Source: Eubacteriales Family XIII. Incertae Sedis bacterium (GTDB lineage Bacteria; Bacillota; Clostridia; Peptostreptococcales; Anaerovoracaceae). Taken from it: DNA of 64,000 bases. Position numbers and translations under genes: made by a program. The stretch covers positions 16,575-80,574 of the forward strand of contig JAISED010000015.1 in assembly GCA_031264295.1 (NCBI GenBank). Reading direction: 5' to 3'. Position 1 is the first letter of the stretch; each line of letters begins with the position of its first letter. Positions 18,182 to 27,631 of this stretch are shown in pieces. The notes under the pieces are model-generated. The model saw only the letters and a list, made by a program, of their open reading frames with translations, searched no databases and was not told the origin of the DNA.

Positions 18182-20500
18182 TCACTCGTTCAGCAAAAAC
18201 TCCTTTAAATGAGAGCAAAGCCCCGAATACCTCTCTTTAATATGGTCATTATCGATCATTGCCCGCAAGTGGTATTCCGAACCCACTAGAATCACCGCCT
18301 TCTTGCCCCTCGTCACTGCGGTGTAGAGCAGATTCCGCGTGGCCAGCATGGGCGGGAATGCGTACATCGGCATCAACACCAGTTGAAACTCGCTGCCCTG
18401 GCTCTTGTGAACCGTGACCGCGTAGGCAAGCTCCAGTTCATCCAATTGTGAAAAGTCATATTCCACAAAGCGTACATCGTCGAACACTACCGTAAGCGTC
18501 CCATTTTCCAAGTCTATCGCCCGGATAAAACCCACGTCGCCATTGAATACGCCTTCGCCTTCGGCCTCGGTCTCGCCTTCGGCTCCATCTAAAAGATCCG
18601 CGGCGCCTCCATCCCGAAAGCCGACGCCAACGCGCTCGTCGCCCGTCGAACCGACGCCGCCCATCGAAGTCCTGGCCTCGCCTCTGCGCCATTCCAGCCC
18701 GTAGTTGTTCTTTATCTGCATCACTTTATCGCCAACGCGAAAGATCTTATCGCCGAAAGCCTTCTCCGCCAAGCGCTCCGACGGCGGATTCAAAACGGCC
18801 TGAAGCTCTGCGTTTAGGTTAATGGAACCCAGCGTACCCTTCCTGACCGGGGTGAGAACCTGAAGATCTCTCAGCATATCGCAATCGGCGTAATACTTGG
18901 GCAGGCGGGAGAGGCAGAGTTCCAAAATCGTATCCGCTATCAAGCGCTCTCCCCGTCTGGACAGCATAAAAAAATCCCTCCCATGCTTGTTCAGTTCAGG
19001 ATATTCGCCATTGTTGATGCAATGAGCGTTTACGACGATCATGCTCTCCTTCGCCTGACGGAAGATCTCAGTGAGCCTCACCGAACTTATAAGCTCGCTG
19101 CTCAGCATGTCTCTGAGCACATTGCCCGCGCCCACAGACGGAAGCTGATCCGCGTCGCCGACAATGATAAGCCTCGCTCCCGAGGGTATTGCATCAAGCA
19201 GCGCGTTCATCAGCATTATGTCTATCATCGAAGCCTCATCGACTATAACAGCGCCGTATTCGAGCTGGTTCTGCCCGGTACGCCTGAATTTCATGCGCTC
19301 ATCATTTTCCGAATAATAATACTCCAGCATCCTGTGTATCGTAGACGCTTCATGCCCCGTAGTCTCGCTTATCCGTTTCGCCGCCCTGCCCGTAGGCGCC
19401 GCGACGCCTGTTTCGATTCCTTCGTTTTCAAGTATGTTGATTATAGCATTAATGATCGTAGTCTTGCCGGTTCCGGGTCCGCCCGTAATCACGAATACCC
19501 CGTTCTTCATGGATTCTCGCACGGCGTACTTTTGGTTTTCAGACAGCGCAAGACCTGCTCGCCTTCCGCTTGCGGATAAACGACCCTCCACATCCGTCTG
19601 AATCGGTTTCAGAGACGCCCTCTCCAACCTGATCAGGTTTTTACACACGTTCTGCTCTGCCATATAGTAGGCTTCCGGAAAAACCACCTTCCTGCCCTCA
19701 AGCAGTTCGAGCCTCAGCACGCCTTCGAAAACCATCTCAATGATGTTCTCTTCTACACTTTCCATGGGGACGTCGAGTAATACCCCTGCTTGTTCTAGTA
19801 GTATGCTCTGCGGAACGTAGGTGCTGCCGTCATTGACGTACTGCCACAGCAAATAATTTACACCGCTTTTTATGCGGTACTTGCTGTTCATATCCAGTCC
19901 CAGTCTGAATGCGATACGGTCAGCCGACTTAAAGCCTATGCCGAACACATCGTCGATGAGCTGATATGGGTTTTCGTTTACAGCGGCTATCGTTTCCCGC
20001 CCGTATACCTTATATAGCTTCATGGCAGCTCTCGCGTTAATGCCGAACTGTTGAAAGTAGAGCGCGATCTCCGCCAATTCTTTATGTGCGCGAAATGATT
20101 CGCCTATCATCGCCGCCTTCTTTGGACCGATTCCGCTGATCTGCGTGAGCCTCTGCGGTTCTTCCTCCATCAGTCTCAGGGCATCGTCTCCGAAGGCGCC
20201 TACTATAAGCTGCGCCGTCTTCCTGCCCACACCCTTTATCGCTCCCGAGGCCAGAAAAAGTTCTATGGCCTCGCCGGTATCCGGCGTTTCTTCGCTGTAG
20301 CTCGAAAATGAAAACTGCCTGCCATAAACATTATGCTCCTTCCATACGCCTGAAAGCTTAAACCTGCGCCCTCTCGCGGCGTTCGGAATATATCCTGTTC
20401 CTGTAAACTCACCCTCCTCTTCCATGAAGACGCCCACAGTAAAACAGTTTTCTTTATTATGATAGATTATCTCGGTAAGCGTACATATCTTTTCTTCCAT
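18182..20500 (-). CDS. recD2: ATP-dependent 5'-3' helicase RecD2
   Basis: SF1B helicase of the RecD2/TraA type acting in DNA repair without RecBC. N-terminal OB-like and helix-hairpin-helix parts (ASGAIKGVGRKTAQLI, ISGIGPKKAAMIG), then Walker A VITGGPGTGKTTIINAI, motif II IVDEASMIDI, motif III VGDADQLPSVGAGNVL and motif VI YTAVTRGKKAVILVG. The start at 20500 gives MEEKICTLTEIIYHNKEN, as in the family. About 45 extra residues (approximately 604-648, bases 18557-18690), rich in Gly, Glu and Ala, sit between QIKNNYGLEW and GVFNGDVGFI, where homologues have a short turn. Confidence 0.95.
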   Translation of the reverse strand: MEEKICTLTEIIYHNKENCFTVGVFMEEEGEFTGTGYIPNAARGRRFKLSGVWKEHNVYGRQFSFSSYSEETPDTGEAIELFLASGAIKGVGRKTAQLIVGAFGDDALRLMEEEPQRLTQISGIGPKKAAMIGESFRAHKELAEIALYFQQFGINARAAMKLYKVYGRETIAAVNENPYQLIDDVFGIGFKSADRIAFRLGLDMNSKYRIKSGVNYLLWQYVNDGSTYVPQSILLEQAGVLLDVPMESVEENIIEMVFEGVLRLELLEGRKVVFPEAYYMAEQNVCKNLIRLERASLKPIQTDVEGRLSASGRRAGLALSENQKYAVRESMKNGVFVITGGPGTGKTTIINAIINILENEGIETGVAAPTGRAAKRISETTGHEASTIHRMLEYYYSENDERMKFRRTGQNQLEYGAVIVDEASMIDIMLMNALLDAIPSGARLIIVGDADQLPSVGAGNVLRDMLSSELISSVRLTEIFRQAKESMIVVNAHCINNGEYPELNKHGRDFFMLSRRGERLIADTILELCLSRLPKYYADCDMLRDLQVLTPVRKGTLGSINLNAELQAVLNPPSERLAEKAFGDKIFRVGDKVMQIKNNYGLEWRRGEARTSMGGVGSTGDERVGVGFRDGGAADLLDGAEGETEAEGEGVFNGDVGFIRAIDLENGTLTVVFDDVRFVEYDFSQLDELELAYAVTVHKSQGSEFQLVLMPMYAFPPMLATRNLLYTAVTRGKKAVILVGSEYHLRAMIDNDHIKERYSGLCSHLKEFLLNE

Positions 20501-20582
20501 ATTATCCCATAATCGTATAGTCGTATTAAAGGCAAGCCCCACAAACCTGCATTATCTCATCCGGAGAGGATTTTCCGCCGGG

Positions 20583-21545
20583 CTAAAATGCATCCGGCTT
20601 ATACAGCCTTCTGAAATCAAGCGTCCTGACCTTATCGGAAAATTCGCCTTTATTTACACCTATAAGAGCCTCTTCCATATCATACATCCGCGCGTCTACT
20701 ATATCAAGATAGTGCAGCAATTCCGCTTCAGGAAAGAGCGGCTTCTTGGGACTTCCGAATTCCGGTTCGTAATGATGCGACAAAATCATATGCTCCAGCA
20801 TTATCGCCTTCTCTCTGGGCACATCAAGCTCTTCCGCCAATTTATCAATAGTCTTAATGCCCTGAATTATATGCCCGAGCATTTGACCTTCGAAGGAATA
20901 TCCCGACACTACACCGTCGCAGTCCGATATCATCTCATTCAGCTTTTCAATGTCATGTACTATCACACCGGTAACGACCAAGGACTTATTCAGATTGGCG
21001 TATACCTCGCAATACCGATTCCCCATCATGAGCATGCGCTTCATGTGATATAACAGCCCGCCCATCTCGGCGTGGTGATTCTTGGCCGCGGCGGGGTAAT
21101 ACATGAGTTTTTCTTTATTGTCGCTTAGCAGTTTCACGGCAATTCCCCTCAAGTCCTCGTCTTTAATCTGCTCCGCTTCATCTAAAATGAACTCGTACAT
21201 GGCGTCAGACGGTTCCGGCGCCGCCTTGATGAAGTCGGTTCTGTCCACTTCATCTTGATCAACCGCTTTTCGAAGGCGCGCTATCCGCAGCTGACGCAGC
21301 CCATTCCATTCCGTTACGCTCGCCTTTATCTTTACTACGTCGCCTTCCTGTATCATATTCAATGAAGGCAGTTCCAAATCCGAGATATCCCATTTCTTTC
21401 CGGTGATCTCACCTGTATTATCCGCCAGAATCAGATCAAGATATTGCTTTTTGTTGGATCCTATCTTCACGGCAATCATTCTCACCGCGAAAAAATCAGT
21501 AATTTCCTCGTTAGTTTTCAAATAGGCCGTATAATACTGCTTCAT
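20583..21545 (-). CDS. yhaM: 3'-5' exoribonuclease, YhaM family
   Basis: 320 residues with an N-terminal OB fold (YLDLILADNTGEITGKKWDI) and a C-terminal HD metal-dependent phosphohydrolase domain (HHAEMGGLLYHMKRML, VTGVIVHDIEKL, HMILSHHYEPEFGSPK, YLDIVDARMYD). YhaM-type enzymes trim RNA ends and also act on DNA; they are typical of Bacillota. It has its own promoter and lies just upstream of recD2 in the same direction, 82 bases apart. HD residues are complete. Confidence 0.9.
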   Translation of the reverse strand: MKQYYTAYLKTNEEITDFFAVRMIAVKIGSNKKQYLDLILADNTGEITGKKWDISDLELPSLNMIQEGDVVKIKASVTEWNGLRQLRIARLRKAVDQDEVDRTDFIKAAPEPSDAMYEFILDEAEQIKDEDLRGIAVKLLSDNKEKLMYYPAAAKNHHAEMGGLLYHMKRMLMMGNRYCEVYANLNKSLVVTGVIVHDIEKLNEMISDCDGVVSGYSFEGQMLGHIIQGIKTIDKLAEELDVPREKAIMLEHMILSHHYEPEFGSPKKPLFPEAELLHYLDIVDARMYDMEEALIGVNKGEFSDKVRTLDFRRLYKPDAF

Positions 21546-21585
21546 ATATATTTCATCGCTCCTTTTTTGGATATACTATGGCTAC

Positions 21586-21614
21586 AGTATATCCCTCTTT
21601 CACGTTCATGTCAA
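21586..21614 (-). promoter_or_regulatory. Sigma-A promoter of the yhaM-recD2-comFC group
   Basis: On the minus strand TTGACA (21609-21614), 17 bases, TATACT (21586-21591), about 40 bases before the yhaM ATG. The nearly ideal match supports it. Confidence 0.8.
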
Positions 21615-21831
21615 CACTATTTTTCCCAGTTATTTCCATGGATTTCGTGTTCATATTAATATTATAGCACACTTTTATATTTATTTTAACGCCGATATAA
21701 GCTATACTGTTAATACCGAACTCACTATAAAGTAACGCGCGGCCTTGCAGTATGATCCTGGACTCGCTGATGCACAGCCGGGTGTAAAAGGTTCGCGCCC
21801 GCTACAACTAATAAAGAACGGAGTTTTTTTA

Positions 21832-23808
21832 ATGACTGAAAATAATCTTGGAATGCTCAGGGTAGCTACTGTCACACCGAGGCTCAGAGTTGCCGACCCA
21901 GAGTGGAATTCACATGAAATAATACAGTGCGCCAGAACCGCCGCCGAAAAAGGCGCAGGGCTAATCCTATTTCCCGAACTGTGTGTGAGCGGCTACTCCT
22001 GCGCCGACCTGTTCTTTCAGGAGCAGCTATATCAGAGCCAGCTTGACGCCCTGGCGCGCATACTGGAGGGAACAGCCAAACTCGAAGCCGGAATAATATT
22101 GGGCGCGTATATCCGTGTGGAAAACCGCCTCTATAACTGTGGCCTATTCCTGCAGCACGGCGTCATTATGGGCATTGTTCCAAAACGTTTCCTCCCCAAT
22201 TCGAAGGAATATTACGAGGCGCGCTGGTTTTCACCGGCAGACCGCTTTAACAGAGGCGTCCGCTCAGTCGCATTATTCGGCGCCGCGGCGCCTTTCGGCG
22301 ATATTATATTCAAATGCGGTAAATCCGGCGTTTCATTCGGCATAGAGCTTTGCGAAGATCTGTGGGCGCCCGTAACGCCGGGCGCTCTAATGGCTATAAA
22401 CGGCGCGGAGATCATATTCAACCTCTCCGCCAGTAATGAGATCGTCGGAAAGCCTGCCTATCGCCGCGGGCTTGTGTTACAGTCAAGCGCATCAGGGATT
22501 TGCGGATATGTATACGCCTCTGCAGGCGTCAATGAATCCACCTCAGATCTCGTCTTCAGCGGTCATAGTCTGATCGCGGAAAACGGCGTTCTGCTGTCGG
22601 AAAGTCCTCTGTTTTCAAGGGAGAGCACTATAACATTCGGTGATATTGACTATGAAAGAATCCGCTTTGAACGCGTCCAAGCGAGTTCCATGTCAGACTG
22701 CGCCGACTTTTTAGCGGACGCCGCAAGATTTGAGTCTGTCGCCGTCAAGCCGCTTCGCACGCTTTCCTCAGCCGACGCTCTCATTCGCAGATACCGCAAA
22801 ACCCCCTTCGTTCCTTTAGAAACGGACGCCGTAGACGAACGCTGTGATGAAATATTCAACATACAGTCCGCCGGTCTTGCCAAACGCCTTGAACATACAG
22901 GCGCGAAAAAGGCTGTCGTCGGCGTTTCCGGAGGCTTGGATTCAACCCTCGCCCTGTTGATCTGCGTGAGCGCCCTTAAACTGCTGGGACGCAAGGCGTC
23001 CGATTTGATCGCGATCACCATGCCCGGCTTTGGGACTACACGCTCAACCCTTGCCAACGCACTTTCACTGGCGAGTCTGCTCGGAGCGGATGTCAGGGAA
23101 ATATCGATCATCGATGCTGTGACTTTGCATTTCCGCGATATAGGTCATGATCCTTCGGTTCACGACCGCACATATGAAAACGCGCAAGCGCGGGAACGCA
23201 CTCAGATACTCATGGACGTCGCAAACCGCGAAAACGGTCTTGTTGTGGGAACGGGCGATCTTTCCGAAGCGGCGCTGGGTTGGTCTACATATAACGGCGA
23301 TCATATGTCCATGTATGCGGTAAACGCCAGCATCCCTAAAACGCTCATCCGTTTTGTCATTCGGCGCATTATGGATTATCGGCTTTCGGGCAGCGCCGAG
23401 GATATGAACTTCAGCAATGACAACGCCGGTCTTAGAAAAACCCTCGCGAGTATCCTGGATACGCCCATCTCGCCGGAACTTCTGCCGCCTGATGAGAACG
23501 GCGAGATCGCACAAAAAACCGAGGATGCGATCGGTCCGTATATTCTTCACGACTTCTATTTGTACTACACGATTCGTTTTGGTATGCGTCCCGATAAACT
23601 TTCTCACATTGCGACGGCCGCATTTTCAGACGATTATTCTAAAGAAGAAATAGATAAATGGCTTAAGGTTTTTTATACGCGCTTCTTTTCACAACAGTTC
23701 AAGCGCAACTGCGTACCCGATGGTCCCAAAGTCGGTACAGTGAGTCTTTCGCCGCGCGGAGACTGGCGTATGCCTAGTGACGCCTCATACCGTTGCTGGA
23801 TAGAATAG
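21832..23808 (+). CDS. nadE: Glutamine-dependent NAD+ synthetase
   Basis: Final step of NAD synthesis: amidates nicotinate adenine dinucleotide using glutamine and ATP. The N-terminal nitrilase-type glutaminase holds the catalytic glutamate (LILFPELCVSGYSC), lysine (IVPKRFLPN) and cysteine (FGIELCEDLW). The C-terminal synthetase has the P-loop VVGVSGGLDSTLALLI and the GTGDLSEAALGWSTYNGDH segment. Start 21832 is preceded by GGAG and yields 658 residues, close to the family norm. The niacin transporter and NiaR repressor further along serve the same pathway. Confidence 0.96.
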   Translation: MTENNLGMLRVATVTPRLRVADPEWNSHEIIQCARTAAEKGAGLILFPELCVSGYSCADLFFQEQLYQSQLDALARILEGTAKLEAGIILGAYIRVENRLYNCGLFLQHGVIMGIVPKRFLPNSKEYYEARWFSPADRFNRGVRSVALFGAAAPFGDIIFKCGKSGVSFGIELCEDLWAPVTPGALMAINGAEIIFNLSASNEIVGKPAYRRGLVLQSSASGICGYVYASAGVNESTSDLVFSGHSLIAENGVLLSESPLFSRESTITFGDIDYERIRFERVQASSMSDCADFLADAARFESVAVKPLRTLSSADALIRRYRKTPFVPLETDAVDERCDEIFNIQSAGLAKRLEHTGAKKAVVGVSGGLDSTLALLICVSALKLLGRKASDLIAITMPGFGTTRSTLANALSLASLLGADVREISIIDAVTLHFRDIGHDPSVHDRTYENAQARERTQILMDVANRENGLVVGTGDLSEAALGWSTYNGDHMSMYAVNASIPKTLIRFVIRRIMDYRLSGSAEDMNFSNDNAGLRKTLASILDTPISPELLPPDENGEIAQKTEDAIGPYILHDFYLYYTIRFGMRPDKLSHIATAAFSDDYSKEEIDKWLKVFYTRFFSQQFKRNCVPDGPKVGTVSLSPRGDWRMPSDASYRCWIE

Positions 23809-24313
23809 CTGCCGCTTCTGTCCGTTTAGACCCGATTCTTATTAATACCAACTGCGCTATGAGCAGTGCCGCCATAAGCACGGTTTTTTCATTGAATATT
23901 TCCATTACATTGCGGATTTCTTCCGTAGTCAAAAATAGGACAGGCGCCGCTAGACCCGCCGCGATCCCCATGATCCGCAGCCGCAGTTTTCTGATACTCG
24001 TCTCTCGCCTCTTCCCTGTGCGTTCAGCCATGATGATTACAGCCATGACCATGGATGCGGTAAGACTCGCGATAGCTATGATGAGATTCGCGAGAGACCA
24101 AAACCCGAGACGCGCCGGTCCGTACAGCGGAACCTCCGGCTCTTCCAGTCTGACTGTGGCCTTCTCCGCGCTTATCGCCTCTTGCGAAACCACCTGGGCG
24201 CCAACTCCGATATCATCAGACGCGAATACCGCGCCTGCCTGCATCTGCGTAATCACTACCGTTAAGAGTATTATCGCTGCAATAACGATTTTTTTATTAT
24301 GCCTGCCGTCCAT
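23774..24313 (-). CDS. Small exported protein with three-helix membrane anchor
   Basis: 179 residues: a signal-like helix (about 9-30), a short exported stretch of about 35 residues, then the module PLYGPARLGFWSLANLIIAI, a basic cytoplasmic loop (ERTGKRRETSIRKLRLR) and two more hydrophobic helices. This trailing three-helix module resembles, from memory, the C-terminal anchor of large clostridial surface proteins, here with almost no ectodomain. Its last 35 bases overlap the 3' end of nadE, convergently. Own promoter at 24380. Function unknown. Confidence 0.6.
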   Translation of the reverse strand: MDGRHNKKIVIAAIILLTVVITQMQAGAVFASDDIGVGAQVVSQEAISAEKATVRLEEPEVPLYGPARLGFWSLANLIIAIASLTASMVMAVIIMAERTGKRRETSIRKLRLRIMGIAAGLAAPVLFLTTEEIRNVMEIFNEKTVLMAALLIAQLVLIRIGSKRTEAAAILSSNGMRRH

Positions 24314-24379
24314 TACTACACTACCTCTATAATTCTAGTCATCTCTTCTCTTTATGCTCGCAGGCTTCCCTACAATTAG

Positions 24380-24409
24380 ATTATACAGCTGTGTTTTATA
24401 GAAAGTCAA
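24380..24409 (-). promoter_or_regulatory. Sigma-A promoter of the small anchor protein
   Basis: On the minus strand TTGACT (24404-24409), 18 bases, TATAAT (24380-24385), about 70 bases before the start codon. The remainder of the 250-base gap to trmB is AT-rich and shows no gene. Confidence 0.65.
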
Positions 24410-24566
24410 GCTATAATTAAATTTTTTTGTACTTTTTCAAAATAAATGCACTAAACCGATGTTTTATTGTATTTTAATCGTTTATTTTAATCCGTTTTGT
24501 CGCTTTTGAGATTTATAGTATAATTACATAGATTTGAATTCGGATCATTCGGATAGTTTCCGGTAT

Positions 24567-25361
24567 TTACACGCAGAATTGCGGCTCTATTATTGCTCTG
24601 ATAAAATAAATATCACGCCTCCACCTTATAAAGCGTTCTTCATATTCTGTAAGTGTAAATCGGGCAGCTAATTGAGAGTCCTGTAGGCAGGTAGAAACTT
24701 CAACGACAGTGAAATTCGCCGCATCAATCTCCCTGTATGAATAGTCAAAAAAATCCCTGTTGTCGGTTTTAAATTCGAGAAATCCACCTGGCTTAAGTAT
24801 TTTCTCATACTCTGTCAGACGGCCGCCGAACGTAAGCCTTCGCGCCTCGTGTCTGTCTTTCGGCCAAGGATCGGAGAAGTTGAGATATATCCCGTCGAGT
24901 TCTCCTGCTGCGAACATATTCAGGGCGTTCTTCACATAATACCTCGAAAACAGCACATTAGCAAGCTGAGCGCCTTCAGCCTTTTCGAGCGCTCTGAGTA
25001 TTACGCTTTCCCGGCCTTCAACGCCGATGAACAGGCTGCCGCGATCCGCCTCAGCCTTTGATGTAATAAATCGCCCCTTCCCCGTACCGAGTTCAAGAAA
25101 GAGCTTTGTATCTTGTTCAAAGAACGCACATGTGTCCACGCCGCGCCGGTCTGCGCATACGCCCGTTTCAAAGTCCGGCGCCATATCCGTTTCGCCAGGC
25201 GCCGCTTCCGCAGCCCGGCATGGAGTCTCGCCGCGCCGGGCTTCAAAACGCTCACGAAACAAGCCGCGCCACTCACCTTTCTGCGACTCGGGTTCTTCCA
25301 CGAGCAGATGTCTGTAAATATTCAGTCTTTCCTGTAGATTTTTAGGCTTCCTTTGTCGCAT
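24567..25361 (-). CDS. trmB: tRNA (guanine-N7-)-methyltransferase
   Basis: Methylates G46 in the tRNA variable loop using SAM. The fold is clear: start MRQRKPKNLQERLN, SAM motif FLELGTGKGRFITSKA, GVEGRESVILRALEKA, the conserved YLNFSDPWPKDRHEARRL and the C-terminal TEYEERFIRWRRDIYFI. At 264 residues it is some 45 longer than usual; the excess, about residues 38-83 (FEARRGETPCRAAEAAPGET and on), lies between the N-terminal helix and the first SAM strand. It is the last gene of the ecf-queT operon; a TTG start at 25400 would overlap queT. Confidence 0.94.
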   Translation of the reverse strand: MRQRKPKNLQERLNIYRHLLVEEPESQKGEWRGLFRERFEARRGETPCRAAEAAPGETDMAPDFETGVCADRRGVDTCAFFEQDTKLFLELGTGKGRFITSKAEADRGSLFIGVEGRESVILRALEKAEGAQLANVLFSRYYVKNALNMFAAGELDGIYLNFSDPWPKDRHEARRLTFGGRLTEYEKILKPGGFLEFKTDNRDFFDYSYREIDAANFTVVEVSTCLQDSQLAARFTLTEYEERFIRWRRDIYFIRAIIEPQFCV

Positions 25362-25371
25362 CGCGTCTCGC

Positions 25372-25896
25372 TCATTCGAATATATCGCGTTGTTTTTCAA
25401 GTATACGCAAAAGAGGATATCCTACCATGTAGCAGGCTATTAGCTGGCCGCATCCGACCCACAGCACATTCACCCACAGCGACGCGTTTACCCCATAGGC
25501 ATAATACAGCATTGCCCCGATAACCAGGGCATTGATGAGCACCGGAGGGAGCGGCGCCAGTTCTCTCTTACCCCTGAGCGCATATGTCCCCACCGCCGCC
25601 AATAGAGTGGCCAGACTTCCGCAGACCAAGTCAATCAAACCATATGGGCTGATTATATTGGAAATGACACAGCCTATGAAGACTCCGGGTATAGCCGCCG
25701 GTGTGAAATACGGCAATACAGTCAGCGCCTCGGAAACGCGCACCTGCATAGGCCCGTAGCTTAGCGGCGCCATAGCATAGGTTATTGCCGTGTAAAACGC
25801 CCCGATCAAGGCCGCCTGCACCAAGAAGTTAGTCCTGGATAACTTCTTATGCATTGTTGATTCGACTGCAAGACTTGTTAGATCCTCATGCTTCAT
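25372..25896 (-). CDS. queT: QueT-family ECF transporter S component
   Basis: Membrane substrate-binding subunit of an ECF transporter, 174 residues with five or six helices. The segments AALIGAFYTAITYAMAPLSY, VRVSEALTVLPYFTPAAIPG and GSLATLLAAVGTYALRGK are typical of QueT (DUF988), predicted to import a queuosine precursor. It sits 3 bases after ecfT and just before trmB, so the module pairs uptake for one tRNA modification with the enzyme of another. GGGAGG lies 7 bases before the ATG. No preQ1 riboswitch is present, as it is internal to an operon. Confidence 0.85.
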   Translation of the reverse strand: MKHEDLTSLAVESTMHKKLSRTNFLVQAALIGAFYTAITYAMAPLSYGPMQVRVSEALTVLPYFTPAAIPGVFIGCVISNIISPYGLIDLVCGSLATLLAAVGTYALRGKRELAPLPPVLINALVIGAMLYYAYGVNASLWVNVLWVGCGQLIACYMVGYPLLRILEKQRDIFE

Positions 25897-25899
25897 ATC

Positions 25900-26703
25900 T
25901 TATCCTCCCTTCAATCTTACCACAATTATCAATGCAAGGAATAGGCATGTGAGTATAGCCGCCGCTAAATCCCTCTTTTTAAATTTGAGTTCATGCAGCT
26001 TGGTTCTGCCTTCTCCCCCGCGGTAACAACGCGCTTCCATAGCCATAGCAAGCTCTTGCGCTATCCTGAAGGCGCTTATAAAAAGCGGCACCAGTATGGG
26101 TATCATGTTCTTCGCACGCTTGAATATACTGCCACTCTCAAAGTCGGCGCCGCGCGCCATCTGCGCTTTCATTATCTTATCCGTCTCTTCGAGAAGCGTA
26201 GGAATAAACCTGAGTGCGATTGTCATCATCATCGCAAGCTCATGCGCCGGTAAACCTATACGCTTGAAGGGATTCAAGAGGCGCTCTATGCCGTCGGTCA
26301 GTTTGACAGGCTTTGTAGTGAGCGTCAGCAGCGACGAGCCTATTATGAGAAGCACCAGCCTCAGCGCCATGAAAAACGCCCGATAGAGTCCTTCATATGT
26401 GACCGTCAGAAATCCGATTTTGACCAGTACCGTCCCGCCTGTCATAAACATATTCAGCGCAAATGTAAATATAATAATCATGAATATCGCCTTCAAGCCG
26501 CGCAATATGAAGCGCAGCGGCACTTTCGAAATGCCTATCGTAATCCACACTGCGGCTACGGCTATACTGTATCCGACGAAATCCCTGATAAAAAACAATG
26601 ATATTATAAATATCAGCGTTACTATTATCTTCAACCGGGGATCGAGTTTGTGCACCCACGACTCCCCCGGGTAGTACTGACCTATCGTTATATCTCTTAT
26701 CAA
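25900..26703 (-). CDS. ecfT: ECF transporter transmembrane T component
   Basis: Energy-coupling transmembrane subunit linking the two ATPases to S components. About 267 residues, beginning (TTG start) LIRDITIGQYYPGESWVHKL, with membrane helices and the two coupling motifs (ARGADF near FESGSIFKRAK; MAMEARCYRGGEGRT). I chose the TTG at 26701-26703 because GGGAG is 8 bases upstream and homologues start with this segment; the ATG at 26799 would overlap ecfA2. Shared T and A subunits could also serve the niacin S component at 31078. Confidence 0.9.
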   Translation of the reverse strand: MIRDITIGQYYPGESWVHKLDPRLKIIVTLIFIISLFFIRDFVGYSIAVAAVWITIGISKVPLRFILRGLKAIFMIIIFTFALNMFMTGGTVLVKIGFLTVTYEGLYRAFFMALRLVLLIIGSSLLTLTTKPVKLTDGIERLLNPFKRIGLPAHELAMMMTIALRFIPTLLEETDKIMKAQMARGADFESGSIFKRAKNMIPILVPLFISAFRIAQELAMAMEARCYRGGEGRTKLHELKFKKRDLAAAILTCLFLALIIVVRLKGG

Positions 26704-26749
26704 TGTGTAAACTCCCGTAGTAGTATCTCTATCCGCTAAATCCGTTAAT

Positions 26750-27631
26750 CTAAACCGAAGCGCCCGGCCGGCCGAGTTCCCTTTCCGACATATAATCATC
26801 GATCATCTCGACGGCGGCGTCAATGGTCAGCGGTGTTTCGGCAAGTTTGGCGCCGCTCTCTCGCATCATATGTATCAGCTCCGCGGTCGGCGGCAATCCC
26901 AATCCCCTTGATTTTAGGAATTCTCCTTGGGAAAATACCTCGTCCGGAGCGCCTTCAAGCACGATCTTCCCTTTTTCCATAACGAAGATCTTGTCGCACA
27001 TGCGCGCGACATCCCCCATATTATGGGAGATCAGTATCATGATGATCTTGTTTTCTTCCCTGATCTTGTTCATCATATCGAAAACATCCGCCTGTGACTT
27101 TGGATCCAGACCCGCCGTCGGCTCGTCCAGGATCAAGGCCTCCGGTTTCATGGCTATAACTCCGGCTATGGCGGCCTTTCTCTTCTGCCCTCCTGAGAGT
27201 TCAAAAGGCGAGCGTTCCGCAAACGTAGCGAAATCAAGACCCACGGTAGCCATAGCTTCCCTCACCCGCGCGTCCAGCTCATCCCCGCTAATCCCCAGAT
27301 TGGACGGGCCGAAGGCTATATCCTTGTAAACCGTCTCTTCGAAAAGTTGATATTCGGGGTACTGAAAGAGCAGACCGATCTTCCTGCGAATTTCGGTCAA
27401 CCGCACGCCCTTAGCGGTAATATCCACGCCGTTTACAAATATCTGACCCGATTTCGGCTTCAATATTCCGTTCATATGCTGAACAAGCGTCGATTTCCCG
27501 GAGCCGGTATGGCCTATAAGCCCGGCAAACTCGCCATCCGCCACCTCCATACTGACCTTATCCAGTGCCAGCGATTCATATGGCGTGCCTTCCCCGTAGA
27601 TGTGAACCAGATCCTTTACTATTATTGACAT
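26750..27631 (-). CDS. ecfA2: ECF transporter ATPase A2
   Basis: Second of the paired ECF ATPases, 293 residues. Walker A GLIGHTGSGKSTLVQH, Q-loop LLFQYPEYQLFEE, signature PFELSGGQKRKAAIAG, Walker B ALILDEPTAGLD and switch histidine LISHNMGD. The DLVHIYGEGTPYESLALDKV opening and YPEYQLFEETV identify it as A2. It overlaps the end of ecfA1 by ten bases. Confidence 0.94.
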   Translation of the reverse strand: MSIIVKDLVHIYGEGTPYESLALDKVSMEVADGEFAGLIGHTGSGKSTLVQHMNGILKPKSGQIFVNGVDITAKGVRLTEIRRKIGLLFQYPEYQLFEETVYKDIAFGPSNLGISGDELDARVREAMATVGLDFATFAERSPFELSGGQKRKAAIAGVIAMKPEALILDEPTAGLDPKSQADVFDMMNKIREENKIIMILISHNMGDVARMCDKIFVMEKGKIVLEGAPDEVFSQGEFLKSRGLGLPPTAELIHMMRESGAKLAETPLTIDAAVEMIDDYMSERELGRPGASV

